Positions 34,853-44,073 of a DNA stretch of 64,000 bases are shown in pieces. The translations under genes and the position numbers were made by a program. Every line of letters starts with the position of its first letter. Position 1 is the first letter of the stretch. This stretch comes from Dyadobacter psychrotolerans (lineage in GTDB: Bacteria > Bacteroidota > Bacteroidia > Cytophagales > Spirosomataceae), in assembly GCF_004349265.1 (NCBI RefSeq), contig NZ_SMFL01000012.1, forward strand, positions 124,001 to 188,000, given 5' to 3'. The notes below the pieces were generated by a model, which had not been told where the DNA came from, did no database searches, and saw only the letters and a program-made list of their open reading frames with translations.

Positions 34853-35683
34853 CTATTCTTCTTCGGTTGTACTATCGTCAGCCGTTTGGTTCAGGGTTGC
34901 TGCCATTTGTGTTAATATCACAAACTCCGCTACACTGAGCTGTTCTGCACGTTTGGTGAGTAACGGATGTTCCGGCATTTCACCGATTGGTTTTAAGGCA
35001 TTACGAAGTGTTTTTCTTCTTTGATTAAAAGCTGTTTTCACAACCCTGAAAAACAATTTTTCGTCACAATCCAGACCTTTCGTCGCATTTCGCCTTAGCC
35101 GGATCACGCCCGACTGGACTTTCGGCGGCGGGTCAAATGCTCCTGGCGGGACGGAAACCAGGTAATCGATATCATAAAAAGCCTGCAGCAAAACGCTTAG
35201 AATACCGTAATCCTTATTTCCCGGAGGAGAAGCAATTCGCATCGCTACTTCTTTTTGCAGCATACATACGATTTCCGGAATCTCATCCCGGATTTGCAAC
35301 GCTCTGAAAAAGATCTGGGAGGAAATATTATATGGGAAATTACCGATGATTGCGAATGGCTCCGGAAAGCTTACCTGTGTATCATATTTCAGGAAATCAC
35401 CTTCGATGATACGCGGAGTCAGTTCTTCGTAGTGCTTTTTTAAGTACGCAACAGACTCTGTATCAATCTCAATCACAAACGTTTCATAAGACTTATTTTG
35501 TAAAAGAAATTGAGTCAGTACACCCATACCAGGTCCTATTTCAAGGACTTTGGTATAATTTCCATGCCCTGTCAGACCATCCACGATCTGCTGGGCAATA
35601 CTCATATCTTTTAGAAAGTGCTGGCCTAAATGCTTTTTGGCACGGACTTTCGAATCACTCCGGTTTTTATAATTAATTTTCAC
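34853..35683 (-). CDS. rsmA: 16S rRNA (adenine1518/1519-N6) dimethyltransferase
   Basis: 276-residue SAM-dependent methyltransferase (KsgA) that dimethylates two adenines in the 3' end of 16S rRNA. Signatures are KKHLGQHFL, VLEIGPGMGVLT (SAM loop) and IGNFPYNISSQI (the NxPY catalytic motif). Length is normal. First of a two-gene unit with mgtE. Confidence 0.96.
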   Translation of the reverse strand: MKINYKNRSDSKVRAKKHLGQHFLKDMSIAQQIVDGLTGHGNYTKVLEIGPGMGVLTQFLLQNKSYETFVIEIDTESVAYLKKHYEELTPRIIEGDFLKYDTQVSFPEPFAIIGNFPYNISSQIFFRALQIRDEIPEIVCMLQKEVAMRIASPPGNKDYGILSVLLQAFYDIDYLVSVPPGAFDPPPKVQSGVIRLRRNATKGLDCDEKLFFRVVKTAFNQRRKTLRNALKPIGEMPEHPLLTKRAEQLSVAEFVILTQMAATLNQTADDSTTEEE

Positions 35684-35764
35684 ACGTCAAAATTACGTCT
35701 TAATTCGTAGATTTATCGAATAAAGAATTGGAAGGAACCTTAAAAATAAGATGATCCCGATACT

Positions 35765-38700
35765 ATGGAAATGATTTCGTCCCAGACAGACTGGCACACC
35801 ATACACGCTACACTTCAGCATCTGAATTTAATTGGAATAACATTTTCTCCGGATTTTATAATTCGGAATGTGAGTACGCATGCGTTGATGAAAACCGGCT
35901 GGTCGGAAGACGATCTGGTTGGTTTTAGTCTTTTTGATAAACTGATACCTCAGGACGAGTCGGACGAGATCCGACAAATGCTGGAAGAAGGAATACAGGG
36001 AAAGCGTAAATTGGAGCAAAGAGAGGTGCCGTTCCTGGCCAGCAAAGGCACTTTACGTACATTTTCGATCAATTCTGTTTTAATCCAAACCGAACAGGAT
36101 GGGGAAGTAAGCTGTATTACGCTGATCGGGGATGACATTACACGAAGGAGACGAATGGAATCGTCAATTGCCAAATCCAATTCGCAGCTTCAGGATCTGG
36201 TAGATAATACGAGCGATCTGATTCAGCTGGTTGCGATTGACGGACGGTTCATTTTTGTTAATAAAGCATGGCGTGAAGTGTTGGGATACGGTCTTGACGA
36301 GATTTCTTCTATGCGCATGAACGATATTCTGCATCCGCAGCACAAAGAAGAAGCATTGGCGCAGCTCCGGCTGATCGAACAGGGATATTCCAATCCGAAC
36401 TTTGAGGCCGTTTTTATGAGCCGGGCAGGCAAAAAGGTGTTTGTTTCCGGAAGCGTGAACTGCCGTTTTGATAATGGAAAACCGACCGCATTTCGCTGTA
36501 TTTTAAATGATTTTACAGAAAAAATAAGGGCTGAAAAGGCGCAGAATCTATATTACAGCATTGCGAACTGGACAGTTAATACGCAGAACCTGGATGATTT
36601 TTACCATACCATTCACAATGAACTTGGTAAGATTATCGATGCTGAAAACTTCTTTATTGCCCTTTATGATCCAAGCAAAAGTTATTTATACTTTCCTTAT
36701 TATGTAGATCAGTATTTTAAAGGGAATGTAAGATTTACCAGAAGACGGCTGGGAAATGGGGTAACGGAATATGCGATTGCTTCCAATAAACCTTTGTTTT
36801 TGTCGGGTGAGGATATTGAAAGACTCGCTAAAACCAACAGCCTGCACTTGTACGGCGTTACGCCTCAGCAGTTACTTTGTGTTCCGCTTCGCATTGGCGA
36901 CAGGGTTACAGGAATCATCGGGGTAAAATCTTATGATGATCCCAAAATGTTTGATGCACGCGACCTTGAATTGCTGGAATTTATTTCCGGCCAGGTTGCA
37001 ATCGCGATCGCCAGAAAACAAAGTGAAGAAGAATTGAGTAAATATGTGGCAAGGTTGAACGCCATTTTTGACAGCAGCTCACATTTAATCTGGTCGGTAA
37101 ACAAGGCGCTCCAGCTAACCTCTTTTAACAGAAACTATGCCGATCTGATCCAGGCAGAAGTTGGCGTCCGGCCGACTTTACAGGTCAGTGCTGAAAAGTT
37201 TGGCTGGCGTATGGTTGGGGTAAACAACCGCCGGACGCTGGATACGAAATATCGCCAGGCGCTGAGAGGAGAAGCTCAGTATTTTGAATTTAAAATCGAT
37301 AAAAAAGACGGTGGCGAAATGTGGCTTGAGTTTTATCTCAACCCGATCCGATATGCACAGGGGGTGATCGAAGAGGTTTCAGGGATTGCGCGAGACATTA
37401 CCAGGAGAAAAGAGGCAGAACTTTCGCTTCGTCACAGCGAAGAACTTTTCCGTGGGATTTTCGAGAATTTGCAGGATATCTACTGCCGGATTAACCGGCA
37501 TGGAGTAATTACCATGATCAGCCAGTCGGTACTGAAAAGGCTGGGTTATCTTCCCGAAGAAGTGATCGGCCATCCGATTATCGAGTTTTTCAGGGACCGT
37601 AAAAAGATACACTCAGCGCTGATTAAACTACGAAAAAGCAGAAGTTTAAGGAATTTTGAAATATCATTATATCGCAAAGACGGAACGGAACGCCAGTTCA
37701 TGGTAAACATGTTGCTCTTCATGGACGAAAAAGGCCGCCTTTCCGAAGTTGCGGTGCTTGCCCGTGACATAACCGAGCTGAAACGGAATGAGCTTGAACT
37801 ACTCAAAGCCAAAGAACATGCAGAGCGTTCTTTAAAAGTGAAAGAGGGTTTTCTTGCCAACATGAGCCATGAAATCCGCACACCGATGAATGGTGTGATC
37901 GGGATGATCGATTTGCTGGGTGAGACGCCATTGAATGTGGAACAGAAGGATTATGTGATGACGATCAAGCGGTCGTCGGAAACGCTGTTGAATATCCTGA
38001 ACGATATCCTGGATCTTTCGAAAATAGAGGCTGGTAAAATGGAACTTCACGAAGCCCCGATTGTCGTTGAGGAGTTACTTTTAAAACTGGTATCGCTGTT
38101 TGGGCAAACTGCCAAAAGCAAGGGTAACACGCTTGCCTACCATATTGCCGAAGACATTCCCAAATTTATTATTGCGGACCAGACACGTTTGCTGCAAATA
38201 CTTTCCAACCTGACTTCCAACGCATTGAAGTTCACCGAGCAGGGTGCTGTGAATGTGTGGCTGACTTCGGTGAAAAAGAACGGAGATTTTAATAAGATCA
38301 AAGTCGAGGTGCAGGATTCCGGTATCGGTATAAGCGCCATGGACAAACAAATCCTGTTTACCTCCTTCACACAGCTGGACAATTCCTCCCGCAAATCTTT
38401 TGGCGGCACCGGGCTTGGACTGGCCATTTCGAAACAGTTGTGCGAACTCATGAACGGGGAAATCGGTGTAGAATCCGTGCCGGGCGAGGGAAGTACTTTC
38501 TGGTTCACTTTTGAAACGACAGAGACCTCTATTGCCCAGTTAAGCACCACCATCGCACTGGAAGAAGTTCCGATCGAAAATGTCTTTTCAGAGTATCATC
38601 CGGTGATTCTTTTGGTAGACGATAATTCGGTAAACCGTAAAGTGGCGAATGAGATATTGAAAAAATCAGGTTGTCTGGTTGATCTTGCAGAAAGCGGTTA

Positions 38701-39382
38701 TCAGGCTATCGACAAGGTAGAAGGCAAGGTGAAAGCCGGGGATGTCATGTACGATATCATTTTTATGGACATTCAGATGCCCGACATGGATGGCGTGGAA
38801 ACGACATCCGAGTTAAAAAAACGCTATCCAACACAATTGCCACCAATTGTTGCCATGACGGCCTACTCCATGAAGGAAGACCGTGACCGGTTTTTAAGTC
38901 AGGGAATGGATGATTACATTGCCAAGCCAATCCGTGCACAAACATTGATACACAAAGTAAAAGAACTGCTTACCAACGTTGAAGACCGTAAAGCCGAGAT
39001 CAAACAAAAGGAAATAGTTCCTGAGCTAACCTTGCCAATCCTTGACCGGGAGATTATCGATCAGCTAAACGGAATAGGAGGGGCTGACCTGGTACTTTCC
39101 TTATTTGAAGATTTCGTCACCGAATCCAACGAACTGGTAGACGGAGCAGTGGAAGCCTTTGCAACCGGCGACATCGCCACCGTAAAAAGCAATCTGCACA
39201 CCCTAAAAGGCAGCGCCGGCACCGTAGGCGTTTCCCAGTTAGCGGAAATAGCCCGTGACGCCGAATGGCGCCTCAAATCCGATGACACCAGTACGCTTTC
39301 CCAGGCCCTACCGGAATTGCAGAAGGCTTACGGGCGGTTTCTGGAGAGTTATGAGGGTTTGTTGGGGGAGTGGTTGGGGTGA
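35765..39382 (+). CDS. Hybrid sensor histidine kinase with receiver and Hpt domains
   Basis: 1205-residue multi-domain kinase with no obvious membrane segment, so probably a cytoplasmic sensor. Order: PAS (~10-125), PAS (~150-265), GAF (~275-420), PAS (~430-555), PAS (~560-680), HisKA with phospho-acceptor His702 (MSHEIRTPMNG), HATPase (N box LSNLTSNALKFT; GTGLGLAISKQL), receiver with Asp1002 (IIFMDIQMPDMDG), and C-terminal Hpt with His1145 (NLHTLKGSAGTVG). It carries a full phosphorelay except the final regulator, which is not encoded nearby. The target is unknown. The next gene is an outer-membrane barrel, 278 nt away. Confidence 0.93.
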   Translation: MEMISSQTDWHTIHATLQHLNLIGITFSPDFIIRNVSTHALMKTGWSEDDLVGFSLFDKLIPQDESDEIRQMLEEGIQGKRKLEQREVPFLASKGTLRTFSINSVLIQTEQDGEVSCITLIGDDITRRRRMESSIAKSNSQLQDLVDNTSDLIQLVAIDGRFIFVNKAWREVLGYGLDEISSMRMNDILHPQHKEEALAQLRLIEQGYSNPNFEAVFMSRAGKKVFVSGSVNCRFDNGKPTAFRCILNDFTEKIRAEKAQNLYYSIANWTVNTQNLDDFYHTIHNELGKIIDAENFFIALYDPSKSYLYFPYYVDQYFKGNVRFTRRRLGNGVTEYAIASNKPLFLSGEDIERLAKTNSLHLYGVTPQQLLCVPLRIGDRVTGIIGVKSYDDPKMFDARDLELLEFISGQVAIAIARKQSEEELSKYVARLNAIFDSSSHLIWSVNKALQLTSFNRNYADLIQAEVGVRPTLQVSAEKFGWRMVGVNNRRTLDTKYRQALRGEAQYFEFKIDKKDGGEMWLEFYLNPIRYAQGVIEEVSGIARDITRRKEAELSLRHSEELFRGIFENLQDIYCRINRHGVITMISQSVLKRLGYLPEEVIGHPIIEFFRDRKKIHSALIKLRKSRSLRNFEISLYRKDGTERQFMVNMLLFMDEKGRLSEVAVLARDITELKRNELELLKAKEHAERSLKVKEGFLANMSHEIRTPMNGVIGMIDLLGETPLNVEQKDYVMTIKRSSETLLNILNDILDLSKIEAGKMELHEAPIVVEELLLKLVSLFGQTAKSKGNTLAYHIAEDIPKFIIADQTRLLQILSNLTSNALKFTEQGAVNVWLTSVKKNGDFNKIKVEVQDSGIGISAMDKQILFTSFTQLDNSSRKSFGGTGLGLAISKQLCELMNGEIGVESVPGEGSTFWFTFETTETSIAQLSTTIALEEVPIENVFSEYHPVILLVDDNSVNRKVANEILKKSGCLVDLAESGYQAIDKVEGKVKAGDVMYDIIFMDIQMPDMDGVETTSELKKRYPTQLPPIVAMTAYSMKEDRDRFLSQGMDDYIAKPIRAQTLIHKVKELLTNVEDRKAEIKQKEIVPELTLPILDREIIDQLNGIGGADLVLSLFEDFVTESNELVDGAVEAFATGDIATVKSNLHTLKGSAGTVGVSQLAEIARDAEWRLKSDDTSTLSQALPELQKAYGRFLESYEGLLGEWLG

Positions 39383-39391
39383 AAACTAAAT

Positions 39392-39422
39392 ATGGTGTGA
39401 CTTTGAACTGTAGTCACACCAT
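39392..39422 (+). terminator. Strong hairpin after hybrid kinase
   Basis: ATGGTGTGACT (39392-39402) pairs perfectly with AGTCACACCAT (39412-39422), 11 bp with a 9-nt loop. The T-tail is weak (TATTG), so termination may be partial. Further downstream, CGATTTC (39525-39531) and GAAATCG (39563-39569) form another inverted pair of unknown use. Confidence 0.6.
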
Positions 39423-39660
39423 TATTGCTGAGTTTCCGTAGATTTTCAACCTGAAAAATGTAGTGTTGATGATCTCAATTAGCTTTGCAGATATATCCTA
39501 ATTTTAAAAAAATACCAAAGACTTCGATTTCCCCCATCGGCAATTCCTCCCAAACCATCGGTGAAATCGACCAATTCGCAGATGTTTTCATGTGTTTGTA
39601 TCTGGCGGTTAAACTTTTGTTACAAATAGAGCTCTAACCGCTATAACCTTTACTGCTACC

Positions 39661-42567
39661 ATGAAAAAAATTACAACACTCCTCCTGTTTTTTATATGCT
39701 TATCCTATTCGGCGTATACACAGGCCCAAAACGCACAGATAAAAGGAACTGTGCTGGACAGCATCGCTAATACACCTGTTGCGGGTGCCTACGTCGCGGT
39801 GAGCCGCAATGTCCCCGACGCTAAACCTGAATATGTAACAACGGATGCCAACGGTAAATTTACCGTCACAGGACTAAGCAAACAGGTGAGTTATCTGGTG
39901 AAGGTCTCTTACATCAGCTACAAAGATTTAAGCAGAACAGTTACCCTGTCATCTGATGTAGAGGATCTAGGCAACTTTCAGCTTACAGAGGCAGTTTCTA
40001 ATCTGAAAGAAGTAAAGGTTGTGGGGCAGGTTACTGCCATGGAACAAAAGGGTGATACTACTCAGTTCAATGCAGCTGCCTTCAAAACAAACCCGGACGC
40101 TACAACGGAAGATCTGATCCAGAAAATGCCGGGCATTACGGTAATCAACGGAACGGTTACCGCACATGGTGAGACAGTTAACAAGGTTTTGGTAGATGGT
40201 AAACCATTTTTTGGTGACGATGCAGCCCTGACTTTAAAATCGCTTCCTGCTGAAATCGTAGATAAAATCGAAGTTTTTGACAAACTAAGCGATCAGGCAC
40301 AGTTTACCGGCTTTGATGATGGCAGCGGTCAGAAAACGATTAATATCGTCACCAAGTCTAACAGAAAAGTTGGGCAGTTTGGAAAAATTTTCGCTGGCTA
40401 TGGTTTGGATGATCGTTACCAGGCTGGTGGAAATGTGAGCTTTTTCAAAGGAAATCAGCGTATATCCGTTATCGGTCTTACCAATAATATCAATAATCAG
40501 AATTTCTCAAATCAGGATCTGCTTGGCGTTTCAGGTGGCGGCGGTGGAGGAGGATTTGGCGGTGGAGGCGGTGCTTCCAACAACTTCCTCGTTGGCGGCC
40601 AGAGTGGTTTGACTGGTACTAATTCTTTTGGCCTTAATTACGCAAACAAGTTTGGTAAAAAGGTTGATGTTACGGGAAGCTACTTTTTTAACAGAACGAA
40701 CAATGCAAATACACAGGTAATTGGCCAGGAATACTTTCTGCAGGGTGGTAGCGGTAATCAGTTTTATAATGAAACAAGCAGAACATCCAGCACCAATTCC
40801 AACCACAGAGTGAATTTTAGGGTTGAGTATACCATGGACAAAAATAACATGCTGATCATCACACCACGCCTTAGTTTCCAGGACAACCACTCCGGGAGTT
40901 ACAAAGTGGGTCTTACAAGTCTTGGTGACGGAAGTTTGTTAAACAGCACTGATATTAACAGAACCAACAAAACGAAGGGTTATAATTTTGGGAACGACAT
41001 CCTTTATCGCCATGCATTTGCTAAACGCGGTCGTAGTATTTCTTTAAACGTAAATACGCAGATGAACGACCGGAATGGTGAGAGCATGTTGTATTCTAAA
41101 AATATTTATTACAAAAATCTGGTTACTCCCGGAGATACCATTGATCAGCAAAGTTTTACAAACTCGGACGGAACAACCTTTGGAACAAACCTGACATATA
41201 CTGAACCGATCAGTACAACCGGTCAGCTGCAATTCAATTACGGTCTGACGATCAGCAACAGTAACTCGTTGAAAGATACCTACAACATGAGCTTTGACGA
41301 CGGCGGATACACAGACAGGGATACGCTTTTGTCAAACAATTTCGATAACCGTTACACAACCAATCGCGCGGGACTGTCTTACCGCTACCGTAAAAATAGC
41401 TGGACTGCTAATTTGGGTGTGGATTTTCAGAACACAGGACTTTACAGCAAGCAACTGGCACCCCGCATTGCCACTGTTGATCAGTCGTTTACAAATGTGC
41501 TGCCTAATTTCATGCTCATGTACCGCTCAAAATCAGGAACGTCATTCCGCACATTTTTCCGCAGCTCGACGAACCAGCCTTCCATCACACAGCTGCAAAA
41601 TGTAATTGATAACAGCAATCCATTGTCGCTTACAGCTGGTAATCCTAATTTGAAGCAGGAATACAGAAATATGTTTAATGTTCGCTATTCGATTGCAGGT
41701 GCTACAAGGCCATACAGTTTAAATGCACTTGTGTTTGTAACGCAAACCAACAATGCAATCGTAAACTCGACCTTCATTGCACAACAGCCAACAACCTTGC
41801 CAAATGGTATTGTTTTGGAACAGGGAGCCAAACTGACGTCGCCAATTAACGTAGACGGAAGCTGGAACGCGCGGACTTTCCTTTCTTATGGAAAACCGAT
41901 TGCACCTGTAAAACTGAACGTCAATGTAAACACAGGATTTAACTACGTTCGCTCGCCGGGTGTGATCAACAATGTGTCTAACTTCTCAAACACGTATGCG
42001 ATTTCTCAGGGATTGGTTGTAAGCAGTAATATCAGTGAAAATCTGGACTTTACGCTGTCGTATTCAGGGAATTACAATGTTGTTCGTAATACAATTCAGC
42101 CAAGACTTAATAACAACTATTACACTTCCGGAATAAGCGGACGTGTAAACTGGATCTTTGGGAAAGGATTTGTTTTTCAGACCGATATTAATAATCAGTC
42201 ATACCGTGGTTTGGGTGAAGGATTTAATCAAAACTTCACTTTGTGGAATGCAAGCGTTGGAAAAAAATTCCTGAAAAACAATGCTGGTGAACTTAAACTG
42301 ACTGTTTTTGATATCCTGAAACAAAACAACAGTATCACAAGAAATGTAACTGAAACCTACGTTCAGGATGTTACCAGCCAGGTTCTGACTCAATATGCGA
42401 TGCTAACCTTTACCTATACACTAAGAAACTTTGGCAAAATGCCAACCCAGGAGAACAGACGTGAATGGGATGGCCAGGGTGGCGGCTTCCCAGGCGGAGG
42501 CGGTGGCAGATTCCCAGGCGGTGGCGGCGGTAATGGCGGCGGCGGCGGAGGAAGAGGGAATTTTTAG
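39661..42567 (+). CDS. Outer-membrane beta-barrel receptor-like protein with CarboxypepD domain and glycine-rich tail
   Basis: 968-residue outer-membrane protein. Signal peptide (~1-22), carboxypeptidase-regulatory-like Ig domain (~25-110; KGTVLDSIANTPVAGAYV), plug (~130-230; ATTEDLIQKMPGITVINGTV and KVLVDGKPFFGDDAALTLKSLPAEIVDKIEV), then a large barrel of the TonB-receptor/OMP_b-brl_3 type. A glycine-rich loop sits near residue 290 and the protein ends in a ~30-residue tail of Gly with FPGG repeats, ending in Asn-Phe. No SusD partner is next to it, so it is not a classical SusC. Substrate unknown. Confidence 0.88.
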   Translation: MKKITTLLLFFICLSYSAYTQAQNAQIKGTVLDSIANTPVAGAYVAVSRNVPDAKPEYVTTDANGKFTVTGLSKQVSYLVKVSYISYKDLSRTVTLSSDVEDLGNFQLTEAVSNLKEVKVVGQVTAMEQKGDTTQFNAAAFKTNPDATTEDLIQKMPGITVINGTVTAHGETVNKVLVDGKPFFGDDAALTLKSLPAEIVDKIEVFDKLSDQAQFTGFDDGSGQKTINIVTKSNRKVGQFGKIFAGYGLDDRYQAGGNVSFFKGNQRISVIGLTNNINNQNFSNQDLLGVSGGGGGGGFGGGGGASNNFLVGGQSGLTGTNSFGLNYANKFGKKVDVTGSYFFNRTNNANTQVIGQEYFLQGGSGNQFYNETSRTSSTNSNHRVNFRVEYTMDKNNMLIITPRLSFQDNHSGSYKVGLTSLGDGSLLNSTDINRTNKTKGYNFGNDILYRHAFAKRGRSISLNVNTQMNDRNGESMLYSKNIYYKNLVTPGDTIDQQSFTNSDGTTFGTNLTYTEPISTTGQLQFNYGLTISNSNSLKDTYNMSFDDGGYTDRDTLLSNNFDNRYTTNRAGLSYRYRKNSWTANLGVDFQNTGLYSKQLAPRIATVDQSFTNVLPNFMLMYRSKSGTSFRTFFRSSTNQPSITQLQNVIDNSNPLSLTAGNPNLKQEYRNMFNVRYSIAGATRPYSLNALVFVTQTNNAIVNSTFIAQQPTTLPNGIVLEQGAKLTSPINVDGSWNARTFLSYGKPIAPVKLNVNVNTGFNYVRSPGVINNVSNFSNTYAISQGLVVSSNISENLDFTLSYSGNYNVVRNTIQPRLNNNYYTSGISGRVNWIFGKGFVFQTDINNQSYRGLGEGFNQNFTLWNASVGKKFLKNNAGELKLTVFDILKQNNSITRNVTETYVQDVTSQVLTQYAMLTFTYTLRNFGKMPTQENRREWDGQGGGFPGGGGGRFPGGGGGNGGGGGGRGNF

Positions 42568-42570
42568 GAA

Positions 42571-42830
42571 GTTTACAGTTTATCGTTCTTAGTTTACAGT
42601 AAACAGTAAAAAGGTTCAGCGTTAACGCTGAACCTTTTTACTGTTGCCAGACTGTAAAAATCTATGATTGTAAAACTTTACGGCCTTTGAGGTGTTCACT
42701 TTAAACTGTGAACTATATACTGCAACTTCAAACGGCTGAACAGTAAACTTTTCACTTAAAGCTCCTCCTGGCTTTAAACTGCGTTTACTTCAAACTGTAA
42801 ACTCTGAACTTGAATACTTCAAACTAAAAC
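42571..42830. repeat. Heptad-phased repeats of the AAACTGT type
   Basis: GTTTACA, GTTTATC, GTTCTTA, GTTTACA, GTAAACA, GTAAAAA run in exact 7-nt phase at 42571-42612. After the terminator palindrome, ACT trinucleotides recur at 42698, 42705, 42712, 42719, then 42787, 42794, 42801, 42808, 42816, 42823, again at 7 nt with one slip. The words differ from those near 3300, but the period is the same. No gene lies in this 263-nt gap. Confidence 0.6.
42602..42645. terminator. Perfect 44-nt palindrome, bidirectional terminator
   Basis: Arms of 22 nt, AACAGTAAAAAGGTTCAGCG plus TT and its exact complement, meet at the centre TTAA. Each arm supplies a G/C-containing stem (GGTTCAGCG) and an A- or T-run, so it can end transcription in both directions between the convergent barrel gene and the purK-purE-lysM unit. 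Confidence 0.85.
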
Positions 42831-43445
42831 CTATTTCCTGCTGGAAAACGGGATAATCAGCTTTTCTCCTCTTTCAGAAAAATCTTTTGTTTTTCCGTTT
42901 GCTTTCATAATCGCTTCTTTGCTGACGCCATATTTAGTTGCAACGACGCGGAGTACATCACCTGGTCCTACTGTATGAACCGTTTGAACCTGAACTTTAA
43001 GTTTCGTTGTTCCTGCTTTTACATCAGAAACCGAGGAATTAAGACCTTTTAAAGTTTCCACTTTTAAATTATACCTTGAAGCAATACTTGAAAATGTTTC
43101 ACCGCTTTTAACTTCATGTGTGATCGATTGTCCACCTAATGATGCTCCTGAAATCGTTTTGGTTTCTGTTTCAGGCTTTTTTTCGCTGGCAGGTTTTTTA
43201 TCTTCCTCAGCTGGTTCTTCCTCAGAAGATTCACTTACCGGCTCGCCAACACTCGTTTCCTCGGCAGTTGTATCTACAACTACGGAAGTCAGTTCCTCGG
43301 CATTTGATGAACTGTCGGAGATATACTCATAACCTACATACAGCATTGCCAAAACCAAAAGTACCAATACCGACAGGGTTATAATCGGCAGATTGGATTT
43401 TTCAACGGGGCGTAAATTTCTTTTCTTAGGGAATTCGTCTTCCAT
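42831..43445 (-). CDS. Membrane-anchored LysM-domain protein
   Basis: 204-residue protein with a short cytoplasmic N-terminus, one membrane segment (IITLSVLVLLVLAMLYVGYEY, about residues 21-41), an acidic low-complexity linker rich in Glu, Ser and Lys, and two C-terminal LysM repeats (THEVKSGETFSSIASRYNLKV and HTVGPGDVLRVVATKYGVSK). LysM binds peptidoglycan, so it probably links the inner membrane to the cell wall. It is 80 nt downstream of purE and may be expressed with the purine genes. Confidence 0.88.
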   Translation of the reverse strand: MEDEFPKKRNLRPVEKSNLPIITLSVLVLLVLAMLYVGYEYISDSSSNAEELTSVVVDTTAEETSVGEPVSESSEEEPAEEDKKPASEKKPETETKTISGASLGGQSITHEVKSGETFSSIASRYNLKVETLKGLNSSVSDVKAGTTKLKVQVQTVHTVGPGDVLRVVATKYGVSKEAIMKANGKTKDFSERGEKLIIPFSSRK

Positions 43446-43525
43446 AGCTTGGTTACCGATTCAATTTTGTGGTGATTGTTTTAGGAATTTTGTGGACAAT
43501 ATTTTACGAAAATAGTAAACATCGA

Positions 43526-44017
43526 CTATTTATCAATCGAATTTTTCAGTTCCTCATTCATTACAGCCACTTTTTCTTTCAGACTTTCTTTGAATATATC
43601 AAGTCGGTGGCCTACTTGCGCATCACCGGAACCGATGATCTGAGCAGCAAGGATGCCTGCATTTCGTGCCCCGTTTAGCGCAACTGTTGCCACGGGTACA
43701 CCGGATGGCATTTGTAATATAGAAAGTACTGAATCCCAGCCATCTATTGAGTTACTGCTCAAAACCGGTACACCGATAACTGGTAATGATGTCAAAGAGG
43801 CAACCATTCCTGGTAAATGTGCCGCGCCGCCTGCGCCTGCTATGATCACCTTTAATCCCCGGTTTCGCGCACCGGCGGCATACTCAAGCATACGCTCCGG
43901 TGTACGGTGCGCTGAGACGATCTCCATTTCAAACGTTATTCCCAATTCTTTTAGTGCATCGGCCGCTTCCTGCATAACCTTACGGTCCGAAAGACTACCC
44001 ATTATGATTCCAACCAT
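43526..44017 (-). CDS. purE: 5-(carboxyamino)imidazole ribonucleotide mutase
   Basis: 163-residue class I PurE converting N5-CAIR to CAIR in de novo purine synthesis. The N-terminal GIIMGSLSDRKVM, EIVSAHRTPERMLEYA and GAGGAAHLPGMVAS are the substrate-binding signatures. 56 nt downstream of purK, which supplies its substrate. Confidence 0.96.
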   Translation of the reverse strand: MVGIIMGSLSDRKVMQEAADALKELGITFEMEIVSAHRTPERMLEYAAGARNRGLKVIIAGAGGAAHLPGMVASLTSLPVIGVPVLSSNSIDGWDSVLSILQMPSGVPVATVALNGARNAGILAAQIIGSGDAQVGHRLDIFKESLKEKVAVMNEELKNSIDK

Positions 44018-44073
44018 TTTTGCCTTTTGTTGTGAGTAAATTGTATCGTAATTAAGAAAATAACTTACTGCAA

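Noticed and set aside
39355..39379. G-rich run at the end of the hybrid kinase gene
   Set aside because: Only three G-tracts of suitable length lie within quadruplex loop distance, so it does not meet the rule met at 1983-2026.
42571..42830. CRISPR array
   Set aside because: The repeats are 7 nt and degenerate, with no spacers and no cas genes.
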